64,000 bases of DNA from Azospirillum halopraeferens DSM 3675 (GTDB lineage Bacteria; Pseudomonadota; Alphaproteobacteria; Azospirillales; Azospirillaceae), in assembly GCF_000429625.1 (NCBI RefSeq), contig NZ_AUCF01000001.1, positions 1 to 64,000 of the forward strand. The letters run 5' to 3'. A model generated the notes under the pieces. It was given only the letters and a program-made list of their open reading frames with translations. It did no database searches and was not told where the DNA came from. The position numbers were made by a program, and so were the translations under genes. Of the stretch, positions 28,674-37,351 are shown one piece after another; within the stretch, counting starts at the first letter, position 1, and the number at the start of each line of letters is the position of its first letter.

Positions 28674-28717
28674 GGGCCGCAGCGGCGCGGCCGGGTGAAT
28701 GCCGGCCGCCGCGGCCC
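28674..28717 (-). promoter_or_regulatory. Hairpin between peptide gene and ycaO (attenuator or processing site)
   Basis: The 90-base gap holds a strong stem: an inner perfect 8-bp stem (28687-28694 with 28702-28709, 7-nt loop) and an outer perfect 7-bp stem (28674-28680 with 28711-28717), separated by an asymmetric internal loop. No T tract follows. Peptide-modification operons often keep a leaky terminator here so that more precursor than enzyme is made. That role is inferred. Confidence 0.5.
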
Positions 28718-28729
28718 GAAGCCCGGCGT

Positions 28730-28927
28730 TCAGGCGCCGGGCGTGACGGCGAAGCGGCCGGCCTCGTGGTCGGCGGTGTCGAAGCCGGCACGGTCGCCGC
28801 TGCGGACGGCGCTGCGAACGGCGCGGGCGCCGGTCTCGGCCACCTCGGTCACGCCGGCGGCGGTCACGGCGTACAGGCGGCCGTCGGCGCCGCGGATCAG
28901 GGTTGCCCGGCTGATCGTGGAGTTCAT
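28730..28927 (-). CDS. Small peptide, candidate precursor of a thioamidated RiPP
   Basis: A 65-residue peptide encoded directly upstream of ycaO and tfuA on the same strand. The N-terminal half (STISRATLIRGADGRLYAVT) has a leader-like pattern with hydrophobic and charged positions. The C-terminal half is rich in Ala, Gly, Arg, Thr and Asp and ends GRFAVTPGA. It has no cysteine, so azole formation could use only Ser/Thr, while thioamidation needs no side chain. AAGGAGCATCAGGAC precedes the ATG at 28927. The precursor role rests on size and position. Confidence 0.6.
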   Translation of the reverse strand: MNSTISRATLIRGADGRLYAVTAAGVTEVAETGARAVRSAVRSGDRAGFDTADHEAGRFAVTPGA

Positions 28928-29027
28928 GTCCTGATGCTCCTTGCCTGGAAAGTCGTCGCAGAGGGTGGGGCCGTTTGCCCCGTTGCTTTCTGTTCCCGTT
29001 GGTCGGGATGCTCCGACTATGGCCGCT

Positions 29028-29075
29028 GCATACCCGGTTACGCAGTGAAGAACTTCACTGCGTAACCGGGTATGC
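29028..29075. repeat. Perfect 23-bp inverted repeat with 2-nt spacer
   Basis: Bases 29028-29050 are the exact reverse complement of 29053-29075, with AA between. It lies about 100 bases upstream of the peptide gene start (minus strand) and ends one base before the GGAGG ribosome site of the divergent ribbon-helix-helix gene. It is less GC-rich than its surroundings. It could be a regulator operator or an RNA hairpin. No copy was seen elsewhere in the window and no transposase is near. Confidence 0.9.
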
Positions 29076-29085
29076 GGAGGTGAAG

Positions 29086-29457
29086 ATGGCGCGCGGTCTC
29101 GACCGTTCCGCCGGTGTCCCGATGGCGGGCCCGATGCAGCCAGAAAGGCGGCGCACAATGCAGTTCCTGAGCAAGAGTCCCATCGCCGGCGGGGAGATCG
29201 GCCTGCTGTCGGACCTGATGTCCCGTGCGACCGCCGACGTCGCCGTAGCGCGGACCGTGCGCATCGGTGCGGAGCACGTCGGTGTGCGCCTCGAATCCGC
29301 CATCTGGGCCGGCCTGATCGACATCGGCGAACGCGAAGGCCGGTCGATCGACGACCTGTGCGTCGAGATTTCGGACGCCTGGTCGGGTCTCCCCCTGTCC
29401 ACCGGCATCCGCGTGTTCGTGCTGAACTATTTCCGCGGCGGGGCGGACGTCCCCTGA
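29086..29457 (+). CDS. Ribbon-helix-helix protein (paralogue 2)
   Basis: A 123-residue protein with the same domain as the protein at 25267-25653: RTVRIGAEHVGVRLESAIW, IGEREGRSIDDLCVEI and GIRVFVLNYFR align position by position. It is divergent from the peptide-ycaO-tfuA genes and convergent with the cyclase gene. The ATG at 29086 has GGAGG 5 nt upstream and is preferred; an ATG at 29158 would give a 99-residue protein that keeps the whole domain. A DNA-binding role at the adjacent inverted repeat is plausible but unproven. Confidence 0.75.
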   Translation: MARGLDRSAGVPMAGPMQPERRRTMQFLSKSPIAGGEIGLLSDLMSRATADVAVARTVRIGAEHVGVRLESAIWAGLIDIGEREGRSIDDLCVEISDAWSGLPLSTGIRVFVLNYFRGGADVP

Positions 29458-29502
29458 TGCGGCCGGAACGTGATCATTTCCAATGCCGTCCGGCCGCAGG
29501 AG

Positions 29503-32500
29503 CTAGACGGCGATGCGGCGGACCATGGCGGCGTCGGCGGCAAGCCGTTCGCACTGACGGAAGAGCGGGGCGAGGCCCAGCAGACGCGCGGTATCGGCCG
29601 CGTGTGCCGCCAGCGCGGTGGCTCCGTCCCGCCCGAGGGCGTGCCCGGCGAGCGCCATGGCGTAGCAGGCCCGGGCCTCGTCGGCCTGCTGTCCCGCCCC
29701 GGCGGCGTGATCGCGCGCATCGGTGGCCCATCGCAGAGCCTCGCGCGGGCGCCCGGCGTGATGCAGGGCGAGGGACAGCCAAATCAGCACCTGCGGAACG
29801 TGGCGCCGGACTCCCAGCGTGTCCAGATGCTGGCGGCCCGCGTGCAGCATGGCCAGCCCGTCGTCCGCCTTCCCGGTCCGCACGAGGGCATAGCCGAGGG
29901 CGCTGAGAAGGATGGGTTGGAAAAGCTGCGACCGGATGACGTCGGCGGTTTCCAGGGCGTCCTTCAGCAGCGGGATGGCGCGGTCGAACCGGTCATCGAG
30001 GAGCAGGACCAGGCTGAGATTCAGCATGGCCAGGATGCGCGAGAAGGCGTGGCCGCTGGTCTGTGCAGCGTCCAATGCCGCCTCGCTGCAGCGCATCGCC
30101 CGATCATGCCGGCCGAGTTCCGCGAGGTAGCGGCCGAGGAAGCTGTCCGCAGCGACCCTGGCCACCGGCATCAGTCCATAACGGCCGAAGCCCGGCTCGG
30201 CCGCGATGAGGCGTCCGGCCTCCTCCATCCAGGTGCAGGCATCGCGGTAATGCCCTTTGTCCGCGTACACACCGGCGAGCCGGACGAGAAGCTGCACCCG
30301 GGTGTTAAGGCATTCCCGGTCCGCCATCTCGGCAAGGCCTTCCCGGCACAGGCGGATGGCGTCGTCCAGGTCGCCGTAGATCCAGAGATAGGCCGACAGC
30401 AGCGACGAGGCGCGGGTGCGCCGGATCGGTGCGTCCGTCTCCATCGCCAGATTCCTGGCCTCGTTCAACAGCGCCTCGATGCCGTCCTTGCCGCCCTGCG
30501 GCAGCAGGGAGCGGGCGAGCGCCAGCGTCACGTCGATCCGTCGCAGCGTGTTGCGCCGGCTGGCGGGCAGCCCTTCCAGCGCGTGCAGCGCGTCCGTGAA
30601 ATGCTGCGCAGCGTCGGCCGGCCCGGAGCGCACCTCCGCCCGCTGCCCGGCGAAACGGCCATAGACGTAGGCCAGCGGCCGGTTCCCCGCCCGCAGAGCG
30701 TGGTGGGCGAGGGATTCCAGCCGCCCCGGCAGATCGCTGTCGCGCCGTTTGCGCAGGGCGGCGACGATGCGGGCGTGCAGGCATTGCCGCTCCCGCCGGG
30801 CGATGCCGGCGTAGGCGACCTCCTGCATCAGCGCGTGATGGAAGGTGAACTCCAGATTCGGCATCAGGCGTGAGCGGTGCAGGAATCCCGCCCATTCCAG
30901 GCCGGCGAGCGCCTTCATGACATCCGGGGCGGGTGCTGCAACCAGCGTGCACAGCAGTGCCACGTCGAAGGTCGGCCCGACTACGGCGGCTGCTCGAAGG
31001 ACCGCGCGCCGGTCCGCCGGCAGCGCGTCGATGCGTGCCGCCAGCAGTCCGCGCACGCTGGCCGGCAGTTCCACCGGGTCGCCGCGGCCGACCAGCCGGA
31101 AGGCACCTTCGGTGCCGGCGATGGTGCCTGCGGATTCCAGGGCGCGCAGCGATTCTTCCAGGTACAGGGGCACGCCTTCGCTGCGGCGGGCGATGCGGTG
31201 TTTCAACGGCGTCAGGGAGGGGTCATCACCCAACCAATGGTCGAGGAACGCATCGGTCTGCGCCGGGGACAGGGCGTTGAGGTCCAGACGGGGCATGCGC
31301 GGCACGCCCGACCAGCCGGTCGGCTCGTCCGGTCGCGCGGTTGCCAGCAGGAAGATCCGGCTGCCGGCCACGCCATGGGCCAGCGTGTCCAGCAGGCGCG
31401 CCATGACCGGGTCGGCCCAGTGGGCATCCTCCACCAGGACGACCACGGTGCGCTCCGCACCCAATTCGACGGTGGCCGCCGCCAGGCCCTCGATGGCGAA
31501 GGACAGCCGCTGTGCGGGATCGATGCCCGTCCACAGGGGATCGCGGACCGGCTGCCCCAGCAGGTCGCACACCGCCGCCTCCGCCAGAGGGCCGCCCGCC
31601 CGGCGCGCGGCGGCGCAGACCGCGGTGGCGCCGTCGCCACCGTGCCGACGGGCGGCAAGGGCGGCGAGGCTGCGGACGACGCATTCCGGAGTGTCGGGAT
31701 CGCCGGGGCGGCGCAGCGGCGCCTGCGGCCATTCCACCAAGTCGATTCCGCCGCCACGATGCATCCGCAGCAACTCACCCACCACACGCGACTTGCCGAT
31801 GCCGGCTTCGCCCACGACCAGCATCGCGCCACCCTCACCACCGACGGCCCGCCTCAGCGCGCCGTCGATCAGCCGCAGCTCGGCTTCGCGCCCGACGAAC
31901 GGCGCGGTGCGGCGCGCCGCGAAATCGGTGGCGGTCAGTCGGTCGGGCCGCGCATCAACGAGCCGGTGCACCGGGTGGGGCGGGGCATCACCCCCCAGCG
32001 CCAGCGGCGTCACCGGTTCGCTGATCAACCCGGCGGGAACCAGCCGGACCGTGTCGGCGCTGATCAGCACGCTGCCGGGGGCGGCGCGCTGTTGCAGTTT
32101 GGCGGCGAGATGGACGCACTCGCCGACCGCCCGGTAGTCCTTCCACGGACCGTCCGCGTCGACCACATGGCTGAGCACCTCGCCCGAGGCGACGCCGACG
32201 CGGACCGAAAAGGGCGGCAGGGCTCCACGGTGTCCGTCCGCATCACCCGAGGCGACGTCGGTGCCGGAGGCGACCGCGATGTCCCGGGCTGCGAGGCAGG
32301 CCCGCAACGCATGATCCTCCAACGCCGCGGGGGCACCGAACACCGCCAGAACCCCGTCGCCCAGAACCTGGCTGACCATCCCGCCGTAGCGATGGACGGC
32401 ATCGACCAGGACCTGAAGGATGCCGAGCAGCGACTCATCCGCGTCCTCCGGATCGCAGCCATCGACGAGCCGGGAGGACCCCACGATGTCGGCAAACAGG

Positions 32501-32568
32501 ACGGTCAGCAGCCTCCGCTCGGACCCGCTGGTCCGCAATCCGCGCCCTTCGGCAGAGGTTGCCGCCAT
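29503..32568 (-). CDS. Class III nucleotidyl cyclase / AAA ATPase / TPR fusion protein
   Basis: A 1021-residue cytoplasmic protein. An N-terminal class III cyclase domain (about residues 17-205) keeps both metal aspartates, Asp27 (FADIVG) and Asp71 (LGDGVLAVFG). The usual substrate Lys is Gln67, and the transition-state Asn/Arg pair reads His153/Lys157, so activity and product are uncertain. An STAND-type ATPase follows, with Walker A GEAGIGKS at 253-260 and Walker B VVVLVEDAHWAD. The last 450 residues are TPR-like helices. Multi-domain cyclase fusions are known near thiazole/oxazole-type peptide clusters. The ATG at 32568 has AAGGAG just upstream. Confidence 0.88.
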   Translation of the reverse strand: MAATSAEGRGLRTSGSERRLLTVLFADIVGSSRLVDGCDPEDADESLLGILQVLVDAVHRYGGMVSQVLGDGVLAVFGAPAALEDHALRACLAARDIAVASGTDVASGDADGHRGALPPFSVRVGVASGEVLSHVVDADGPWKDYRAVGECVHLAAKLQQRAAPGSVLISADTVRLVPAGLISEPVTPLALGGDAPPHPVHRLVDARPDRLTATDFAARRTAPFVGREAELRLIDGALRRAVGGEGGAMLVVGEAGIGKSRVVGELLRMHRGGGIDLVEWPQAPLRRPGDPDTPECVVRSLAALAARRHGGDGATAVCAAARRAGGPLAEAAVCDLLGQPVRDPLWTGIDPAQRLSFAIEGLAAATVELGAERTVVVLVEDAHWADPVMARLLDTLAHGVAGSRIFLLATARPDEPTGWSGVPRMPRLDLNALSPAQTDAFLDHWLGDDPSLTPLKHRIARRSEGVPLYLEESLRALESAGTIAGTEGAFRLVGRGDPVELPASVRGLLAARIDALPADRRAVLRAAAVVGPTFDVALLCTLVAAPAPDVMKALAGLEWAGFLHRSRLMPNLEFTFHHALMQEVAYAGIARRERQCLHARIVAALRKRRDSDLPGRLESLAHHALRAGNRPLAYVYGRFAGQRAEVRSGPADAAQHFTDALHALEGLPASRRNTLRRIDVTLALARSLLPQGGKDGIEALLNEARNLAMETDAPIRRTRASSLLSAYLWIYGDLDDAIRLCREGLAEMADRECLNTRVQLLVRLAGVYADKGHYRDACTWMEEAGRLIAAEPGFGRYGLMPVARVAADSFLGRYLAELGRHDRAMRCSEAALDAAQTSGHAFSRILAMLNLSLVLLLDDRFDRAIPLLKDALETADVIRSQLFQPILLSALGYALVRTGKADDGLAMLHAGRQHLDTLGVRRHVPQVLIWLSLALHHAGRPREALRWATDARDHAAGAGQQADEARACYAMALAGHALGRDGATALAAHAADTARLLGLAPLFRQCERLAADAAMVRRIAV

Positions 32569-32711
32569 CACTCCTTCCCCACCCGATTCCGGACGGTTCC
32601 GCACCCGCCGCGCACCCGGCCTGCATATTACTGCATGCACCGGGCAATGTGTAGAAAACGAAGCATCTGTGACCCAAATCGCCCGGCGCGGACCTCCCGG
32701 CCCAACGCAAA

Positions 32712-32740
32712 CGCGCCGGAGCGGGTTACGCTCCGGCGCG
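32712..32740 (-). terminator. Intrinsic terminator after ilvD
   Basis: A perfect 12-bp stem (32712-32723 with 32729-32740) has a 5-nt loop. It lies about 45 bases after the ilvD stop. On the minus strand it is followed by TTTGCGTT, a short T-rich tail. It separates ilvD from the cyclase gene. Confidence 0.75.
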
Positions 32741-32785
32741 CCGGGAAGGAAGCACCGGCCGGCGGCGAGGGCCGCCGCTGCCGGT

Positions 32786-34651
32786 TCAGCGCGGAACGGC
32801 GATGCCTTCCACCTGGCTGACGTCGCGCACGGCGCCGCGATCGGCGCTGGTCGTCAGGGCGGCGTAGGCGCGCAGGGCCGGAGACACGGCGCGGGTGCGG
32901 GCCTCCGGCTTCCATGCCGCCGCACCCCTGGCGTTCATGGCGTCGCGGCGGCGTTGCAGCTCCTCATCGGTGACCGCCAGGCGAATGGACCGGTTCGGGA
33001 TATCGATCTCGATGCGGTCTCCTTCCTCCACCAGGCCGATGGCTCCGCCGGCCGCCGCCTCCGGCGAGGCGTGGCCGATGGACAGACCCGAGGTGCCGCC
33101 CGAGAACCGCCCGTCGGTGACCAGCGCGCAGGCTTTGCCCAGCCCCTTGGACTTCAGATAGCTGGTCGGATAGAGCATCTCCTGCATGCCGGGGCCGCCG
33201 CGCGGACCCTCATAGCGGATGACCACCACGTCGCCGGCCCGGATGCGGTCGCCCAGGATCGCCTCCACCGCCGCGTCCTGGCTTTCGAACACCCGCGCCG
33301 GCCCGGCGAAGGTCAGGATCGACGAATCGACGCCGGCCGTCTTCACGATGCAGCCGCGCTCGGCGATGTTGCCGAACAGGACGGCGAGCCCGCCGTCCTT
33401 GCTGAAGGCGTGCTCCACCGACCGGATGACGCCCGTCTCGCGGTCCAGGTCCAGCTCCGGCCAGCGCCGTTCCTGACTGAAGGGCACGATGGTGGGGATG
33501 CCGCCGGGGGCGGCGCGGAACAGGCGGTGGGTGCCCTCGTCGGACGTGCGCTTGACGTCCCAGCGGTCCAGCGCCTCGCCCAGGGTCGGGGTGTGGACGG
33601 TGGCGACGTCGCGGTTGAGCAGGCCGCCACGGTCCAACTCGCCCAGGATGCCGAAGATGCCGCCGGCCCGGTGCACATCCTCGATGTGGACGTCGCCGAC
33701 GGCGGGGGCCACCTTGCAGACGTTGGGAACCCGGCGCGACAGCCGGTCGATGTCCTGCATGGTGAAGGGCACCTCGCCTTCCTGCGCGGCGGCCAGCAGG
33801 TGCAGAACGGTGTTGGTCGAGCCGCCCATGGCGATGTCCAGCGTCATGGCGTTCTCGAACGCCTCGAAGGTGGCGATGCCGCGGGGCAGGGCGCGGGGAT
33901 CCTCTTCCCGGTACCAGCGGTGGCACAGGTCCACGGCCATCCGGCCGGCGGCCAGGAACAGCTCCTTGCGGTCGGCGTGGGTGGCCAGGATGGTGCCGTT
34001 GCCGGGCAGCGCCAGCCCCAGCGCCTCCGTCAGGCAGTTCATGGAGTTGGCGGTGAACATGCCGGAGCAGGAGCCGCAGGTGGGGCAGGCGCTGCGCTCC
34101 ATCTCGGCCGCCTCCTCGTCGCTCACCGTGGGGTCGGCGGCGGCGACCATGGCGTCGATCAGGTCGACGGCGCGGGTCTTGCCGCGCCAGTTCACCTTGC
34201 CGGCCTCCATCGGTCCGCCGGACACGAACACGGCGGGGATGTTGAGGCGCATGGCGGCCATCAGCATACCCGGCGTGATCTTGTCGCAGTTGGAGATGCA
34301 CACCAGCGCGTCGGCACAGTGGGCGTTCGCCATGTACTCCACGGCGTCCGCGATCAGCTCGCGCGACGGCAGGCTGTAGAGCATGCCGTCATGGCCCATG
34401 GCGATGCCGTCGTCGACGGCGATGGTGTTGAACTCCTTGGCGACGCCGCCGGCCTTTTCGATCTCGCGGGCGACGAGCTGGCCCAGGTCCTTCAGGTGGA
34501 CGTGGCCGGGAACGAACTGGGTGAAGGAGTTGGCGATGGCGATGATCGGCTTGCCGAAATCGCCGTCCTTCATGCCGGTGGCGCGCCAGAGGCCACGGGC
34601 ACCGGCCATGTTGCGGCCGTGCGTGGAAGTGCGGGAACGGTAGTGCGGCAT
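32786..34651 (-). CDS. ilvD: Dihydroxy-acid dehydratase
   Basis: A 621-residue Fe-S enzyme of valine, leucine and isoleucine synthesis that dehydrates 2,3-dihydroxy-3-methyl acids to 2-oxo acids. The cluster cysteines are in [11 protein letters not shown] and [17 protein letters not shown]. The C-terminal block [17 protein letters not shown] is intact. Length is standard for the E. coli type. GAGGTGG precedes the ATG. Confidence 0.97.
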   Translation of the reverse strand: MPHYRSRTSTHGRNMAGARGLWRATGMKDGDFGKPIIAIANSFTQFVPGHVHLKDLGQLVAREIEKAGGVAKEFNTIAVDDGIAMGHDGMLYSLPSRELIADAVEYMANAHCADALVCISNCDKITPGMLMAAMRLNIPAVFVSGGPMEAGKVNWRGKTRAVDLIDAMVAAADPTVSDEEAAEMERSACPTCGSCSGMFTANSMNCLTEALGLALPGNGTILATHADRKELFLAAGRMAVDLCHRWYREEDPRALPRGIATFEAFENAMTLDIAMGGSTNTVLHLLAAAQEGEVPFTMQDIDRLSRRVPNVCKVAPAVGDVHIEDVHRAGGIFGILGELDRGGLLNRDVATVHTPTLGEALDRWDVKRTSDEGTHRLFRAAPGGIPTIVPFSQERRWPELDLDRETGVIRSVEHAFSKDGGLAVLFGNIAERGCIVKTAGVDSSILTFAGPARVFESQDAAVEAILGDRIRAGDVVVIRYEGPRGGPGMQEMLYPTSYLKSKGLGKACALVTDGRFSGGTSGLSIGHASPEAAAGGAIGLVEEGDRIEIDIPNRSIRLAVTDEELQRRRDAMNARGAAAWKPEARTRAVSPALRAYAALTTSADRGAVRDVSQVEGIAVPR

Positions 34652-34807
34652 GGGTCCACCTCGGGATCGGTCGGCGCTTGCGGCGGGGCGGCGGCTGGTT
34701 GCGGCGGTTGGTTAAGGGCCGCAAGCCTAGCAATCCCCGCAGATCGGTGCCAGCCCGATGTTCGCAAGCCTGCCGGCCGTCCCCCCGGAAGCCGGGACGC
34801 CGGCGGC

Positions 34808-35158
34808 TCAGGCGGAGGCGTCCTTGCCGCGGGATTTGGCCGATCGCGTGCGAGGGGTGGTGCCGGGTTCGGCGGGTGGGGCAGCCGTCTTGCCCCGGCG
34901 TTTGGCGGGGGCGGCTGCGGGCGGGCTTTCCTTTGATGGGCTGTTCTTGGCCGTGCGCGCACCGCGCCCGGTCGTCTTGCCGGCGTTTGGCGTGCCGGTT
35001 GCCGCCGGAGCGGCGGGGTCGGCGGAGGTGGCGTCCTCGGCGTCGATCTCGGCTTCGGCCCGCTGCCAATGGTCGTCGTGGCGTCCGTGGGGTTGCCCCT
35101 CGCGGTCCCAGATCTCGTGAGCCCGGCGGCGGATGCGGTCCAGTCGGCTGTCGTTCAT
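34808..35158 (-). CDS. DUF2934 protein with basic tail
   Basis: A 116-residue protein. The N-terminal 40 residues are a DUF2934 domain (RIRRRAHEIWDREGQPHG, then HDDHWQRAEAEI). The remainder is a low-complexity tail rich in Lys, Ala, Pro and Thr that resembles histone H1-like tails. DUF2934 has no known function. GGGAGACAGGGA precedes the ATG at 35158. DNA or nucleoid association of the tail is only a guess from composition. Confidence 0.78.
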   Translation of the reverse strand: MNDSRLDRIRRRAHEIWDREGQPHGRHDDHWQRAEAEIDAEDATSADPAAPAATGTPNAGKTTGRGARTAKNSPSKESPPAAAPAKRRGKTAAPPAEPGTTPRTRSAKSRGKDASA

Positions 35159-35282
35159 TCCCTGTCTCCCTTCCCCGGGGCGCCCGGGCGGCGTGCCGGA
35201 CCGGCACTGCCGGTGACAACGCACGAGCGGACGCGGAGTTTCCCGGATCGGTGCGCATTCCCCCCGGAAATTCGCGCAGAGT

Positions 35283-36398
35283 TCAGATGTCGGTGGCGAC
35301 AGGCATCAGCGGCAGGTCGATCACCCGCCCGTCGGTCGTCCGGATCGGCCGCGGCCTGAACTTGTCCGGGCCGGTCACATGGATCAGGCCGAGCGGGCGG
35401 AACGGCCGGGCCGGTTCGAGAAACCGCCGGGTCGGCGGGTCGAACAGGGGGCGTGCCCGGTGGGTGACCCAGTTGTAATGGGCGCCGAACCGGACCGTCG
35501 GCAGCCCGTTCCGGTAGACGGCATGGTTGAGCGCGGTCTGTTCCACAAGGGAAACGCCGGTGCGCCGCAGGGCGCGGTCCAGCGACGCCTGCCAGGCCGC
35601 CCAATGGGGAGCGCGGGCGCGCAGGGCGAAGACGCCGGTGTTGAGGATCGGCTTTTCCCTGAGATCCCGTGCCTCGTCAGGGCCGAAGGCGACCGTGAAC
35701 AGCCGCGTCAACCAGGCTCCTTCGTCGATCGGTTCGGCCTCGCCCAGAGGGAAGAACTTCAGATTGTAGGCGCGGTGCCGCTCCGGGACGATGGCCATGG
35801 CGCCGCTGAGGGCGCCCAGGACGATGTCGTCGAGGCTGGCCGGCGTCTGCACCCAGATGTCGGCGTCGATCCACAGGATCAGGCCGGCATCGGGGGCGTA
35901 GGCCGGCAGATGGGGGCGCGCCGTCATCGCCTTGAAATGGGCCGGATTCGTCGTCCGGTACCCGGGGGGCAGATGCCATTCGGGTTCGACGACCGCCATC
36001 CCGTCGGCGCGCAGCCGGCCGGCCTGCTCCGGCTCCAGCCCGACATCGAGAATGGTGAAGCGGACGCACGGCCCGTTGCGCAGGAAGCGGACCGATGCCA
36101 GCATCGTTTCCAGCAGGGGCACATAGGCGGCGTTGGCGGCGGCGACCACCCGCAGCGGGCGGGACAGCGTGTGAGTGACGAACAGATAGCCGGGATCCGC
36201 CGCCCGCAGCCGGTCGACGGCGGCGACCAGCTTTGCGAACAGGGGGCGGGTGGGAACGAGCCACAGCGCCTGTTCATAGGCGGCGGCGGCTGTCCGGTCG
36301 TCGCCGGCCGCATCGCCGGCGGTCTCCAGGCGTGCGGCTTCGGCAAGGCTTCGGGCGACCCGGTCGGCGACCGGTGCGGCGGCGGATGGATCGGTCAT
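35283..36398 (-). CDS. Putative glycosyltransferase (GT8-like, DxD motif)
   Basis: A 371-residue cytoplasmic protein. After about 70 residues that may form a TPR-like helix pair, a nucleotide-sugar-type domain begins (LETMLASVRFLRNGP). The DxD metal motif stands in LILWIDADIWVQ, followed by PILNTGVFALRA and NHAVYRNGLP, as in GT8-type enzymes. The sugar and acceptor are unknown. It is the third gene of a minus-strand run with a GT9 gene and an FRG-domain gene, with gaps of about 67 bases. Confidence 0.7.
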   Translation of the reverse strand: MTDPSAAAPVADRVARSLAEAARLETAGDAAGDDRTAAAAYEQALWLVPTRPLFAKLVAAVDRLRAADPGYLFVTHTLSRPLRVVAAANAAYVPLLETMLASVRFLRNGPCVRFTILDVGLEPEQAGRLRADGMAVVEPEWHLPPGYRTTNPAHFKAMTARPHLPAYAPDAGLILWIDADIWVQTPASLDDIVLGALSGAMAIVPERHRAYNLKFFPLGEAEPIDEGAWLTRLFTVAFGPDEARDLREKPILNTGVFALRARAPHWAAWQASLDRALRRTGVSLVEQTALNHAVYRNGLPTVRFGAHYNWVTHRARPLFDPPTRRFLEPARPFRPLGLIHVTGPDKFRPRPIRTTDGRVIDLPLMPVATDI

Positions 36399-36464
36399 GG
36401 GCGTCGTTGGCGCTGTGGCGTGTGCGAGTGCTAAACCGGTTCGCGCGACGACGCCAGGGTCATG

Positions 36465-37283
36465 TCACCACAACCACTCCGCGGCCCAGCGCTGGTGGGC
36501 GCACAGGCCGGGAAGATCCGGGAACAATTTGCCGGATTCCACACCCAACCGGTTCAACTGCCGCAGAATCTCCAGGCGGGCCGGGCCGGCCACGCGGATG
36601 CGCGTCAGGTCAAGGCCGGTGTCGCGGGCCAGTTCGGGGAACGGGCGGTCGGATAGGCGTTCTTCGAAGCTGAACAAACCCTCCTGAGAGGCGATCCGCG
36701 ACGACAGGGTGGGCGGCGTAAACAGATGGATGGCGCCGTCCGTCCGGTGGTCGGCATCCGGGCGGCCGGAGCCGATGCGCCCGTCACCAACCGGCATCAT
36801 CGTTCGGGCGCGATCGAGCGCCAGCATGTGGCGGTGACTGTCGGGCGTGTCGCTGATCCCCCAGATGAAGACGAAGACATCCCTCCATTCTTCCGGTGGT
36901 GTCGGACGGTGCCGGTTGCTGGCAGCGAAGTAGAGGGCGATCAGCGGGTTGCGCGTCCAGTCCAGGAGCCGCGTCGGCAGTTCGTGGTGCTGGGCGACGG
37001 CCAGCCAGTTGAGATGGCAGTCGGGCACCGAGGGCAGGAACGGCAATGCCTGGCGTTTGAATGACTCGATCAGGCGTTCCTCGAAGTCCCACAGCACCGG
37101 CGCGGGACGCTCGTGCCGGCCGGTCATGTTCCGCAGACGGTGATTGCACTGCCACGAGCGCACGACCGACGGCTTCATGTCCTCGTCCGGGTTCTTGGAG
37201 CCGCGGAACGCCACCGTACGCTCCGCAAGGCCGGAGATGACGGCGATGTAGGCCATAAGCGAGTCGACGCGGATTTCGGTCAT
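36465..37283 (-). CDS. FRG-domain protein
   Basis: A 272-residue protein with a full FRG domain: the name-giving FRG in TVAFRGSKNPDED and the later hallmark AQHHELPTRLLDWTRNPLIALYFAA. FRG proteins have no settled biochemistry; some members occur in anti-phage or mobile regions. Here it stands between two glycosyltransferase genes on the same strand. The ATG at 37283 has GGAG 6 nt upstream; an in-frame GTG at 37298 is possible. Confidence 0.88.
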   Translation of the reverse strand: MTEIRVDSLMAYIAVISGLAERTVAFRGSKNPDEDMKPSVVRSWQCNHRLRNMTGRHERPAPVLWDFEERLIESFKRQALPFLPSVPDCHLNWLAVAQHHELPTRLLDWTRNPLIALYFAASNRHRPTPPEEWRDVFVFIWGISDTPDSHRHMLALDRARTMMPVGDGRIGSGRPDADHRTDGAIHLFTPPTLSSRIASQEGLFSFEERLSDRPFPELARDTGLDLTRIRVAGPARLEILRQLNRLGVESGKLFPDLPGLCAHQRWAAEWLW

Positions 37284-37351
37284 GCGCGGCTCCGGCACCG
37301 GGAAGACGACCCCTCAGGCAACAGGTGGCGCCGCTGCGCGTTGCCGTTCCG

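Noticed and set aside
28975-29085. Longer start for the second ribbon-helix-helix gene, reading through the 23-bp inverted repeat
   Set aside because: It would translate the palindrome and lacks a ribosome site; GGAGG directly precedes the ATG at 29086.
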